Shown here: positions 15,958-23,633 of the stretch, piece by piece
How positions within the stretch are numbered: the stretch's first letter is position 1
Layout: each line of letters starts with the position of its first letter
Source: RI-242 sp038246255
GTDB taxonomy: Bacteria; Planctomycetota; UBA1135; GCA-002686595
Length of the DNA stretch: 31,354 bases
Assembly (NCBI GenBank): GCA_038246255.1
Contig: JBBRWC010000045.1
Span: 1 to 31,354, forward strand
Direction of reading: 5' to 3'
The notes under the pieces: model-generated
Database searches by the model: none
What the model saw: the letters and a program-made list of their open reading frames with translations, nothing else
What the model was told of the DNA's origin: nothing
Made by a program: the position numbers and the translations under genes

Positions 15958-16694
15958 CCGCGCCCCCCGACCGCGGGTGCCCGCAGGCCCGCCGCCGTGA
16001 AAGCGACCAGTTGGTCGAGCGCGGCGCGCGGGTCGGACGCGCTCACCATGCCCGACATCAAGCGCCGCGCTTGGTCGCCGCCCGAAAGCAGCACACATTG
16101 GGCGCCGATTGCGAAGTAGAGCCGCCAGCCGAGTTCCGCCGGGGCAAGGTGCGGCAGCGCGTGGGCAAACGCGCGCAGGAACGCGGCGCGTGTGCCGTCG
16201 AACTCGCGGTCGGCTTCGATCCAGTGTTCGCCCGGCTCGCTGAACGCGCGCCCGACCAGCCGCGTGAACCAGCGGCCCGCGGGTTCGCTGGCAAGGCGCA
16301 GGGCTGGCTCCATCAGCGCGCGCAGGATGGCTTCCAGCGGGACAACCTCGCTTTCGCGTTCGAGGGCCTGGAGGCGCTCGATGCGTTCGCGATTGATCGG
16401 TCCGATGCGCCGCGCGAACACCGCCCGGAACAGGCCTTCCTTGGATCCGAAGTGGTAGCTCACCGCCGCTAAGTTGGCGTCGGCCGCGCGTGTGACCTGC
16501 CGCAGGGACGTCGCTTCGTAGTTCTGTTCCGCGAAAAGGCGCTCGGCCGCGTCCAGGAGCCTTGCCCGGGTGCGGGTGCCCGACGCCGAACCGGCCCCGC
16601 TCGCGGCGCAGGGGATCTCTGCGGAGGCAGTCGGCCGCGGGGGCACGTCGGGGCTGCCGGGAGCGGAGCGGCGGGGTCGGCGGAAGGGGGCCAT
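15954..16694 (-). CDS. TetR/AcrR-family transcriptional repressor
   Basis: A protein of 246 residues from ATG 16694; the frame is open back to 16895, but that part contains the palindromic operator candidate and no family sequence. After a ~40-residue basic and Pro-rich leader, the helix-turn-helix domain is clear: RLLDAAERLFAEQNYEATSL and ADANLAAVSYHFGSKEGLF. The C-terminal half (PALRLASEPAGRWFTRLVG, WIEADREF, RLYFAIGAQCVLLSGG) is an all-helical ligand and dimer domain. Such proteins usually repress themselves and a neighbouring efflux operon. Here the efflux genes directly downstream are destroyed, while the regulator appears whole. It may still control itself, or the divergent DUF1028 gene 194 bp away. 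Confidence 0.93.
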   Translation of the reverse strand: MAPFRRPRRSAPGSPDVPPRPTASAEIPCAASGAGSASGTRTRARLLDAAERLFAEQNYEATSLRQVTRAADANLAAVSYHFGSKEGLFRAVFARRIGPINRERIERLQALERESEVVPLEAILRALMEPALRLASEPAGRWFTRLVGRAFSEPGEHWIEADREFDGTRAAFLRAFAHALPHLAPAELGWRLYFAIGAQCVLLSGGDQARRLMSGMVSASDPRAALDQLVAFTAAGLRAPAVGGRG

Positions 16695-16700
16695 GGGCGG

Positions 16701-16718
16701 ATCAAACGATCGTTTGAT
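16701..16718. promoter_or_regulatory. Perfect 18-bp palindrome, probable TetR operator
   Basis: ATCAAACGATCGTTTGAT is a perfect inverted repeat, and the bases two and three outside it (GC/GC) continue the symmetry after one mismatch. It lies six bases before the TetR ATG, in a very GC-rich region where an AT-rich palindrome stands out. The length and symmetry fit a TetR-dimer operator. Binding there would block transcription or early elongation of the regulator's own gene. Confidence 0.8.
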
Positions 16719-16876
16719 TCGAACCGATTGGGCGTGGGCTTGCGAGGTTTCGGGTTTTTCCCGTCGGGTCGGACGTCTCCGTCGTCGGGGGCCGGCGCAG
16801 GTAGAGCGGCGCATGGCCGCCAGGGGGTCGCGGTCCTCCGCGGACCGGTCGAAAGGCCCTGCCGCGCGGGCTCGGT

Positions 16877-16882
16877 TACGTT
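16877..16882 (+). promoter_or_regulatory. Possible -10 element of the DUF1028 gene (leaderless type)
   Basis: TACGTT lies six bases before the ATG of the DUF1028 gene, and no ribosome binding site is present between them. A TAnnnT hexamer at this distance would place the transcription start at or very near the start codon. No convincing -35 box is seen, so confidence is low. Confidence 0.35.
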
Positions 16883-16888
16883 GGTGCC

Positions 16889-18409
16889 ATGGCACCGATC
16901 CTCCGACGGCTGATCACTGCGCTTCTTGTCCTGGGCCTCGGCGCGCCCGCCCGGGGGACCTGGTCGATCGTCGCAGTCGACCTCGCGACGGGCGAAGTGG
17001 CGATCGCGAGCGCCACCTGCCTCGCGGGCTTCAACCTCAAGGTGGCCCTACCGGTCGTTGTCGTGGGCAAGGGCGCGGGTGCGGCGCAGTCGTTCGTCGA
17101 CCAAAGCGGAACCAACCGCGCGAAGATCTTCGCGGCGCTGAAGGATGGCGTGTCGCCAGCGGTGCTGCTTGGGGAGCTCGCCGCGACCGACTTCCAGCAC
17201 AACTTCCGCCAGTACGGGATCGTGGACCTCGTGCCGGGCCATCTGCCGCTGACGTTCACCGGCAACGGCGCGGGGAACGCCAAAGCGGGTGTCGCGGGGC
17301 AGGTCGGTTCCGTTCGATATGCGATCCAGGGCAACTTGCTGACAGGCCAATCGGTGGTGGGAGCGGCGCGGGCGGCGCTGCTCGGTACGCCGGGTGACCT
17401 TGGCGAGCGGGTGCTTGCCGCGATGGAGGCGGCGCGCGCGCTCGGCGGGGACGGGCGTTGTTCCTGCACCAGCGGTCCCCCGACATCCTGCGGCGCGCCG
17501 CCGCCCGGCTTCACCAAGTCGGCGCACACCGCGTTTTTCATCGTGGCGCGCGCCGGCGACACGGACGGTGTGTGCAACACCACTCTCGGCTGCGCGAGCG
17601 GTGCCTACTATTTGGCGCTCAACGCGATCGGCGGACCGCAAGACCCTGATCCTGTGCTTGTTTTGTACGCGCAGTACGCTGCATGGCGCACCGGACTCGC
17701 GGGTGTGCCCGACCACCACCTTTCGACCGTCGTTGCGAGCGCGGACCGCTTGCCCGCGGACGGTCTCACGCAAACGACGGTGCGTGTCGAGCTCGTCGAC
17801 ATTGACGGGGTGCCGCTAGTCGTGGGGGGCGCGGTGTTGCACGTGACGGCCCTCGGAGTGCCCGCAGCGATTTCCACGCCGGTGGACGCGGGGGATGGCA
17901 GTTACCACTTCACGATCACACCCGAGAACACCGTCGGCCAGGCCGAGTTTGAAGTGCGCGTTGATTTGGGCGGGAAGAGCGTGACGCTCGCGCCCAACCT
18001 CAAAATCAAGTTTGATGCTCCCGCACCGCTTCACGCCGGATTCACGGAGGTTTCCGCTGCGGCGGGCGCGACGGTGCCGTTCACGCTCCACTTTGGGCCT
18101 ACAAAAGCCGGTGACGTGTACATCGTCCTCGCGAGCGCCGCGGGAACCGCTCCCGGGGTGCCCTTCGGCGCGGGCGAACTGCCCCTCGTTTTTGATGGTG
18201 TGCTGCAGCTCGCGTTTGAGTTCGCCGGTTCCGCACTGCTTCCCGGCACCGTGGGAGTGCTCGATGGCACGGGTCGCGCCGTGGCCGCATTTGCGCCTCC
18301 CCCGGGCCTCATCAACGGATTGGTGGGAGCGACATTGAACTGGTCCGCGGTCGCCTTTGGCGCACCGGAGGTGTTTGCGCCACCGGTCGCGCTCGCCATC
18401 CTTCCCTGA
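16889..18409 (+). CDS. Secreted DUF1028 protein with C-terminal beta domains
   Basis: A 506-residue protein. Residues 1-23 are a signal peptide (RRLITALLVLGLGAPARG); cleavage after Gly23 would leave Thr24 first in TWSIVAVDLATGEVAIASAT. Residues 24-~260 are DUF1028, a family with an Ntn-hydrolase-like fold, in which an N-terminal Thr or Ser would be the nucleophile; the substrate is unknown. Residues ~270-365 look like an invasin-type Ig domain (SADRLPADGLTQTTVRVELV, DAGDGSYHFTITPE). Residues ~375-506 are a beta-rich module with short repeats such as SAAGTAPGVPFG and LPLVFDGVLQLAF, of a kind I associate with secreted planctomycete proteins. A Cys-rich stretch lies around 190-205 (CSCTSGPPTSC). 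The gene diverges from the TetR regulator. Exported; perhaps surface-attached. Confidence 0.85.
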   Translation: MAPILRRLITALLVLGLGAPARGTWSIVAVDLATGEVAIASATCLAGFNLKVALPVVVVGKGAGAAQSFVDQSGTNRAKIFAALKDGVSPAVLLGELAATDFQHNFRQYGIVDLVPGHLPLTFTGNGAGNAKAGVAGQVGSVRYAIQGNLLTGQSVVGAARAALLGTPGDLGERVLAAMEAARALGGDGRCSCTSGPPTSCGAPPPGFTKSAHTAFFIVARAGDTDGVCNTTLGCASGAYYLALNAIGGPQDPDPVLVLYAQYAAWRTGLAGVPDHHLSTVVASADRLPADGLTQTTVRVELVDIDGVPLVVGGAVLHVTALGVPAAISTPVDAGDGSYHFTITPENTVGQAEFEVRVDLGGKSVTLAPNLKIKFDAPAPLHAGFTEVSAAAGATVPFTLHFGPTKAGDVYIVLASAAGTAPGVPFGAGELPLVFDGVLQLAFEFAGSALLPGTVGVLDGTGRAVAAFAPPPGLINGLVGATLNWSAVAFGAPEVFAPPVALAILP

Positions 18410-18457
18410 GGCCACCCGCACGGACCGCGCCGCGCGGGCACTGCGTTCTCCGCCGCT

Positions 18458-18671
18458 CTACAGGATGCGGAAGTCGATGTCGAAACGGATGCCGTAAGGC
18501 GTAAGGGTCGTCCGTCGCATCCGCGGCGGGGTCGACCGCGGTGCAGACCGGGACGCGCTTCAGGGTGAAAGCCAATTCGGCGGTGAGTTCGGTTGCGCCG
18601 AGGTCGTCGACTTCGATGGAGAGAAAGCGGCGGTCGTCGGGGATCGCGACCCACCCGCGCAGCGTCCCCAC
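18458..18671 (-). pseudogene. Short gene broken by a 7-bp tandem duplication
   Basis: A GTG at 18671, five bases after the GNAT stop, opens a frame with MGTLRGWVAIPDDRRF, IEVDDLGATELTAELAFTLK and ends in DATDDPY. There the heptamer CGTAAGG occurs twice in a row (18493-18499 and 18500-18506 on the + strand). As it stands, the frame shifts and runs on antisense into the DUF1028 gene to 18312. Removing one heptamer restores a 68-codon frame that ends DDPYGIRFDIDFRIL and stops with TAG at 18458-18460, before the convergent gene. The corrected product looks like a small beta-rich protein. I do not recognise its family. A sequencing or assembly error could give the same picture, and the intact form may be real in the genome. 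Confidence 0.6.
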
Positions 18672-18676
18672 CGGCG

Positions 18677-19144
18677 TCAGCCCCGGAAGATTTCTCCGGC
18701 GAGTTCCATCCGGACATGCTCGGGTGCGCCCGGAACCGGGAAGGGCGACCCGCTGCGAACCCACCCCGCGGCCCGGTAGAAATCCTCGACGGTTACCCGC
18801 GCGTGGCACCAGATGTGCGTCGCGCCCCTTGCCCGTGCGTGGTCGACCAGGGCGGCCAGCAGCGCCGCTCCGACACCCCGACCGCGCCAAGCGGGGTTGA
18901 CCGCCATGGCCCGCACCCGCCACCCCGCGGCATCGGCCGAGCGCTCGATCGCGCCGGATGCGATGACTTTTCCCGCCTGGTCGAGGGCGGCCAGGTGCAG
19001 TCCGTCCGGTCCCGGGTCATCGCAGTAGCGCCCCCCTGCGGGCGCTACAAACACCAGGCGCCGCAGCGCGCGGGTGCGCGCCGGTGGGACCGGTGCGATG
19101 CGCCACGGGGGCAGCGGTGTGCTATCGGCCGGGGTTTGTTCCAT
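18677..19144 (-). CDS. GNAT-family N-acetyltransferase (ElaA-like)
   Basis: A protein of 155 residues from ATG 19144 (MEQTPADS); the longer open frame to 19663 runs antisense through the permease gene. The acetyl-CoA binding motif A is VNPAWRGRGVGAALLAALVD, with the R-G-x-G-x-G/A loop. Motif B follows with VTVEDFYRAAGWVR, and the ending is VPGAPEHVRMELAGE. The arrangement resembles ElaA-type acetyltransferases, which have unknown small-molecule substrates. It is divergent from the permease gene with 27 bp between the two ATGs, so their promoters must overlap. Its stop is followed after five bases by the start of the broken short gene, with which it is probably co-transcribed. Confidence 0.9.
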   Translation of the reverse strand: MEQTPADSTPLPPWRIAPVPPARTRALRRLVFVAPAGGRYCDDPGPDGLHLAALDQAGKVIASGAIERSADAAGWRVRAMAVNPAWRGRGVGAALLAALVDHARARGATHIWCHARVTVEDFYRAAGWVRSGSPFPVPGAPEHVRMELAGEIFRG

Positions 19145-19171
19145 CGTCTGCGCGCGAGGAGTTAGGACCCT

Positions 19172-20428
19172 ATGGAGGAAGGCTTTTGGTTGCGAGCGCT
19201 GACGCTGCTCGTTTTTGCGGTGACGTGGTGCCTGATCGCGGCGCGGCGCCTGCGAATCATGCCGATCGGCCGCCCCGCGGGAGCCCTGGTCGGCGCCGTC
19301 GCCATGGTGGCGATCGGCGCACTGTCGCCCGAGGAAGCGTACGCCGCGCTCGACCACGACACCCTCGTGCTGCTCCTTGGCACGATGCTTATCACGGCCT
19401 ACGTCGAACGCGCCGGAATGTTCGAGCGCCTGGCGCTGGGCGCGCTGCGGATCGCGCCCAGTCCACGTCGGCTCCTCGTGGCCGTTTCCCTGTTCGCGGG
19501 ACTTGCCTCCGCGTTTTTTGTCAACGACACGGTCTGCCTGTTCCTGACGCCCCTGGTCGTGCTCGTTTGCCAGCGCGCGGGTTTGCCCCTTGGTCCCTTC
19601 CTCATTGCCCTCGCCACCGGCGCGAACCTGGGCAGCGCGGCGACGCTCGTCGGCAATCCGCAAAACATGATCGTCGGGAGCCTTTCGGGCATTTCATTTG
19701 CGCGTTTTGCGCTGCTCGTGGGACCTGCGGCGCTTGTCGCGCTCGCGGTCAACGGGGCGCTCTTGCACCTGTGGTACGGCCGCCGGCTGCCGCGCAACTA
19801 TTTGCAGCCGTGGACCGCCCCGCCCGTGCGCGAGGGCGTCGCGATCGCGCACGTGGCGATCGTGCTCGCAGGGCTCCTCGTGGCGTTCGTCGCGGGCGTC
19901 CACCTGGGGTTTGCGGCCCTGGGCGCAGCCCTCGTGCTGATGCTGATCGATCGGCGCGAGCCCAGCGCGGCGTTGGCCCGCGTCGACTGGCCCTTGCTCG
20001 TGTTTTTTGCGTCGTTGTTCGTGGTTGTCGAGGGAGTGGTGCAAACCGGCCTTTTGGAGCGTGCCTTCGCGGCCCTTGGCCCTGCGATTCACGTCGACTC
20101 GGCGCTGGGCGTGGCGTCATTCACGGGGTTCAGCATCCTTGGCTCCAACGTGTTCTCCAACGTGCCGTTTGTGCTGCTCGCGGGCCCGTACACCGCCGCG
20201 TTGGGGCCACACGAGCTTGTTTGGACGCTACTCGCGTTCACAGCAACCGCCGCCGGAAACCTCACGCTCCTGGGATCGGTGGCGAACCTCATCGTTGCGG
20301 AGCGCGCGCGGCCCGCGCACGACCTTTCGTTCTTCGAATACCTCGCGTTTGGCCTGCCGGCGACGTTGATCGTCGTCGCGGTCGCGACACCGGTGTTGAT
20401 TCTGACAGTGCGCCTGCTCGGCGCTTAA
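19172..20428 (+). CDS. ArsB/SLC13-type ion-transporter superfamily permease
   Basis: A 418-residue inner-membrane protein with about ten to eleven hydrophobic helices. It contains the duplicated signature of the ion-transporter superfamily: NDTVCLFLTPLVV with TLVGNPQNMIVGSLSG in the first half, and SNVFSNVPFVLL with GNLTLLGSVANLIV in the second. The paired GNPQN and GSVAN turns are where substrate and cation bind in related proteins (ArsB, NhaD, CitMHS, DASS carriers). The transported ion may be arsenite, a dicarboxylate or sodium and cannot be told from sequence; no ars regulator or reductase is nearby. GAGGAG ten bases before ATG 19172 could serve as ribosome binding site. The stop is eight bases from the stop of the convergent kinase gene. 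Confidence 0.88.
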   Translation: MEEGFWLRALTLLVFAVTWCLIAARRLRIMPIGRPAGALVGAVAMVAIGALSPEEAYAALDHDTLVLLLGTMLITAYVERAGMFERLALGALRIAPSPRRLLVAVSLFAGLASAFFVNDTVCLFLTPLVVLVCQRAGLPLGPFLIALATGANLGSAATLVGNPQNMIVGSLSGISFARFALLVGPAALVALAVNGALLHLWYGRRLPRNYLQPWTAPPVREGVAIAHVAIVLAGLLVAFVAGVHLGFAALGAALVLMLIDRREPSAALARVDWPLLVFFASLFVVVEGVVQTGLLERAFAALGPAIHVDSALGVASFTGFSILGSNVFSNVPFVLLAGPYTAALGPHELVWTLLAFTATAAGNLTLLGSVANLIVAERARPAHDLSFFEYLAFGLPATLIVVAVATPVLILTVRLLGA

Positions 20429-20436
20429 GCGACGGG

Positions 20437-23316
20437 TCAGCGCAGCGCGCCCCGCGCCTCGAGAACCGCAAGACACAGGGGGTGGGCGCGCAGGGCCGCG
20501 AGATCGTCCGCGCCGACGTCCAGGACCGCGAGCCCGGCGTCGAATGCGCGTTCGAGCGCGTTGCGGGCCTCAGCGCCGAGCTCGGGATCGTCCCCGTCCG
20601 CGCAGCGCACGAACGCGACGGCGGCTCCGAGCAGGTCGTCCGAATCCGCACTCGTGGCGAGTTCGCGCGCGAGCATTAGCGGCTCGGCGTCCGCCGCGCC
20701 TTCGAGATACGCGCCGGTGCGTGCGTACAGTTCACCCTGCCGCGCGCGGGCGGCAAGCTTCGGCAGCGCGGCGTGGTTCGGCGTCCGTTCGAGGCCCTCG
20801 GCGTGGCACCGCTGTGCCGTCGTGAAACCCTCGATCGCCTCCGCGAAGCGGCCCTGGCGCGCGAAAAACATCGCGAGACGCTCGTGGCTGATCCCGAGGT
20901 TGCCGCGGTAGTCGGCCACCCCGGGCGCCGCTGCAGCGATGCCCGCGAACGCCTCGACGGCCCCGCGCAACCCCGCTTCGCAGGCCTCGGACGACCCCAT
21001 TTTGCCGGCCAGGTCCGCAAGTTCGCCGTGGCATCCGGCCAACGTGATGCGATAGATGACCTGACCGGGAAAGTCCGCGGCGAGACGCTCGAAGAGCGGC
21101 AGCGCCGCGTCGAGATCCGCCTTTGCGGATTCAAGGTCGCCAAGGTGCGCCTGGAGCCGACCGCGGTCGAAATGAGCCCGTGCGAAGATGTGCATGAGGC
21201 CGGGATCCCCGCTGTCGCTCGACATATCGCGCAGAAGATCGTGAACGGCGTCAAGCTCCACCAGCGCCGCGGGCGCGTCTCCCGATACCAGGAGCACATT
21301 GCCGAGCTCCATGTGCGAAAGAGCGCGCGAGCGGCGGGCCGCGACCGAATCTGCTTCGGGAGACTGCTGCTCGAGCGCGAGCGCTGCGACGAGCGCCTCG
21401 CGGGCGGGCTCGAGCGACCCCATGCGCCGGTGCAAGACCCCGAGGTTGTACTGCACGGAAGCGAGTCGCCCACGTGCGTCGGTCGCCCGCGAGTCATCGT
21501 CCGGTACATCCAAGAGCAGATCCCGCGCACGTTCGTAAGCCGCCCGGGAACGCGCGCCATCCGCCGCGCGCAGCTCCGCTCCGCCCAGGCGCGTCAGTGC
21601 TTCCACGAGGTCCAGCCGCACGGTGTCTTCGCCTGTTTCGCGCGCGACCTCTTCGACGATCGCGACCGCTGCGCGCTGGGAATCCACGGACTCGCCGATG
21701 CGCCCGAGTTGCTCCAACACACTGCCCACACGCCCGTGGGCGCGTGCGGTCTCGCGCCGCAGCGCGGGGTCACCCGCGCGTTGCTCGAGAAGTTCTGTTT
21801 GGAATGCGAGCGCCGACTCCAAGAGTTCCCGGCGCACCTCGTCCATGCGCGGCACGTTGGAAAGGCGCTCCGCACCGACCTTCGTCAGCATGGTGTCGAC
21901 GGCCGCCAGCGCTTGGTCGAAGTTGTGCTCGGCGCGGTCGCGCTGCGACTCGGCCTCCGCAAGGGCGAGCGCCAGGTCTGCGTTGGCAAGTTCCGTCCGG
22001 CGGTTAGCGTCTTCGATGCGCAGTCGCGCGCCACGCTGGACCTGCGCATAAACGAGCGGCCCACCGACGATCAGGAGCAGCGCAAAGAGCGCGCCCAACG
22101 CCTGGCTCGGGTGTCGCCGCAGGTAGGCGCGGGCCTGTCGTCCTAGCCCCGGTCGGCGGGCGGCGATTGGCCGCAGTTCGAGGATCGCGACAAGATCGAG
22201 CGCGAACGCCGCGGCGGTGGGATAACGCCGCGTCCGGTCGCGCTCGAGCGCAGTGAGGCACACCGTTTCGGGATCCCACGAAAGTCCCGCGTGCAAAAGT
22301 CGTGGGGAGCTCGGGTGCGCCGCGTCGATTGCGCTGCGCACTTCGAGGTCGCTGCTCCCGTCGAACGGCAGGCGCAGGGTCAAAAGCTCGTAGTAAGTGA
22401 CACCCGCGCTCCACACGTCGCTCGCCTCGTCGACGTCTTTGCCGCGGGCTATCGCTTCCGGCGACATGTAGGGCAGCGAACCCAGCGCCGAGCCCGTTTT
22501 CGTGAGCCGACTCGCACCGGCCATTGCCGCAAGGCCGAAGTCAAGCAGCACCACACGCCCCTGTGCGGTCAAGATGACATTGGCGGGCTTCACGTCGCGG
22601 TGCAGCACACCGCGCGCGTGGGCGTGTTCGAGCGCGCGCACGATCGCGAGCGCGAGGCGCGTCGCGATTTGCGGCCAGCTTCCGCTGAACAGCGAGTCGC
22701 TAAAGAGCGCAGGCGCGTCGAAACCGCGGCGCACCAGGCAAACGGAAAGGGCCTCGAACAATTGTGCGCCATCCAGTCCCTGCGGCGGTTTGCCGTGCAG
22801 CTCGCGCAGGATCTCGGCGAGGCTCGCGCCCTCGAGTGCCTCCATCGCGAAGTACGGGATGCCGTCCGCTTCGCCGACGGTGTGGATCGTGACCACGCCG
22901 GGGTGGGAGAGCCGCGCTACCGCGGTGACTTCCCGCTGGAAACGTTCGCGCGCGCCGGGGAAGTACAGGTGCTCGGGGCGGATGAGCTTGAGCGCGACAC
23001 GCCGATCGAGGGCCGGCTGACGTGCGAGGTAGACGACCCCCATTCCGCCTTCGCCCAAGTTGCGTTCGATCTCGAACTCACCGATCGTCCGCGGCAGATC
23101 GCGATCCGGCGCCGCGCCACCCACGAGGCCCGCCCGGGCGAGGGCGTCGACGCGGGCGCGCAGGGCCACGGCGCTCGCGGGGTGTGCGGCACACAACGCC
23201 TCAAGGCCCGCAGGTCCCTCCTCCTCGATGCGCTCCAGGGCTTCGAAAACGAGTTCTTCGAGCGGGTCGGCCTCCGCGTATGCGGTGGTCGGATCGGATT
23301 GGTTGGAGCGGTCCAT
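20437..23316 (-). CDS. Transmembrane Ser/Thr protein kinase with TPR-like C-terminal region
   Basis: A 959-residue protein from ATG 23316. Residues ~15-62 are a short acidic, helical segment (LEELVFEALERIEEEGPAGL) often found ahead of planctomycete kinases. The kinase domain spans ~81-385: glycine loop LGEGGMGVVYLA, Lys110 (VALKLIRPE), catalytic HRDVKPAN (His239, Asp241), DFG at 259-261, and MSPEAIARG. An insert of about 45 residues (~175-220, HGKPPQGLDGAQLF) splits the lobe before the catalytic loop. One membrane helix follows at ~406-424. The rest (~435-959) is Ala-rich, helical and periodic, like degenerate TPR repeats. It probably phosphorylates cytoplasmic targets; the tail would be a binding or sensing platform on the other side of the membrane. 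All catalytic residues are present. Confidence 0.93.
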   Translation of the reverse strand: MDRSNQSDPTTAYAEADPLEELVFEALERIEEEGPAGLEALCAAHPASAVALRARVDALARAGLVGGAAPDRDLPRTIGEFEIERNLGEGGMGVVYLARQPALDRRVALKLIRPEHLYFPGARERFQREVTAVARLSHPGVVTIHTVGEADGIPYFAMEALEGASLAEILRELHGKPPQGLDGAQLFEALSVCLVRRGFDAPALFSDSLFSGSWPQIATRLALAIVRALEHAHARGVLHRDVKPANVILTAQGRVVLLDFGLAAMAGASRLTKTGSALGSLPYMSPEAIARGKDVDEASDVWSAGVTYYELLTLRLPFDGSSDLEVRSAIDAAHPSSPRLLHAGLSWDPETVCLTALERDRTRRYPTAAAFALDLVAILELRPIAARRPGLGRQARAYLRRHPSQALGALFALLLIVGGPLVYAQVQRGARLRIEDANRRTELANADLALALAEAESQRDRAEHNFDQALAAVDTMLTKVGAERLSNVPRMDEVRRELLESALAFQTELLEQRAGDPALRRETARAHGRVGSVLEQLGRIGESVDSQRAAVAIVEEVARETGEDTVRLDLVEALTRLGGAELRAADGARSRAAYERARDLLLDVPDDDSRATDARGRLASVQYNLGVLHRRMGSLEPAREALVAALALEQQSPEADSVAARRSRALSHMELGNVLLVSGDAPAALVELDAVHDLLRDMSSDSGDPGLMHIFARAHFDRGRLQAHLGDLESAKADLDAALPLFERLAADFPGQVIYRITLAGCHGELADLAGKMGSSEACEAGLRGAVEAFAGIAAAAPGVADYRGNLGISHERLAMFFARQGRFAEAIEGFTTAQRCHAEGLERTPNHAALPKLAARARQGELYARTGAYLEGAADAEPLMLARELATSADSDDLLGAAVAFVRCADGDDPELGAEARNALERAFDAGLAVLDVGADDLAALRAHPLCLAVLEARGALR

Positions 23317-23324
23317 CGTGCGGA

Positions 23325-23330
23325 ATCCTA
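23325..23330 (-). promoter_or_regulatory. Possible -10 element of the kinase gene (leaderless type)
   Basis: On the minus strand TAGGAT lies eight bases before the kinase ATG, with GC in front of it as in an extended -10. There is no ribosome binding site in the remaining eight bases. Transcription would start at or next to the start codon. A -35 box is not evident. Confidence 0.4.
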
Positions 23331-23362
23331 GCAGCGAATCGCCATGGGGATGGCGCGCTACC

Positions 23363-23567
23363 CTAGCCCGGGTTACTCATCAGGTTTTCGAGCAGACGAG
23401 CCCAAGTCGTCGCCTGGTGGTGCTTTGCGGCCGCGGGATCCACAGTCGACCTTGAACAGGTCAACGAGGGACGCCCGTAGTCGCAAAGTGCCGCCAGAGG
23501 GCTAAAGACGGCCGGAGGCCGCCGGTTGGGCCGTCCGATCGCAAAGCTGGTGAAGAACCCGGGTTAG
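23363..23567. mobile_element. 205-bp MITE-like element or insertion-sequence remnant
   Basis: The ends are inverted repeats matching at 11 of 12 bases: CTAGCCCGGGTT at 23363-23374 and AACCCGGGTTAG at 23556-23567. On the minus strand a single frame is open from end to end (66 codons). It begins just inside the right repeat, ends HHQATTWARLLENLMSNPG, and its TAG stop is the outermost triplet of the left repeat, as is common for transposase genes of small insertion sequences. I therefore read it as a deletion derivative of an insertion sequence. No clear target duplication is seen at the borders. The surrounding 23317-23633 otherwise contains no gene that I can support. Confidence 0.5.
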
Positions 23568-23633
23568 CCTCCTGAGCTCACGGATCCGGTCGGGGGGCTA
23601 TCCGCGGATGGCCGTCACCCTTACCCCTGCCCA

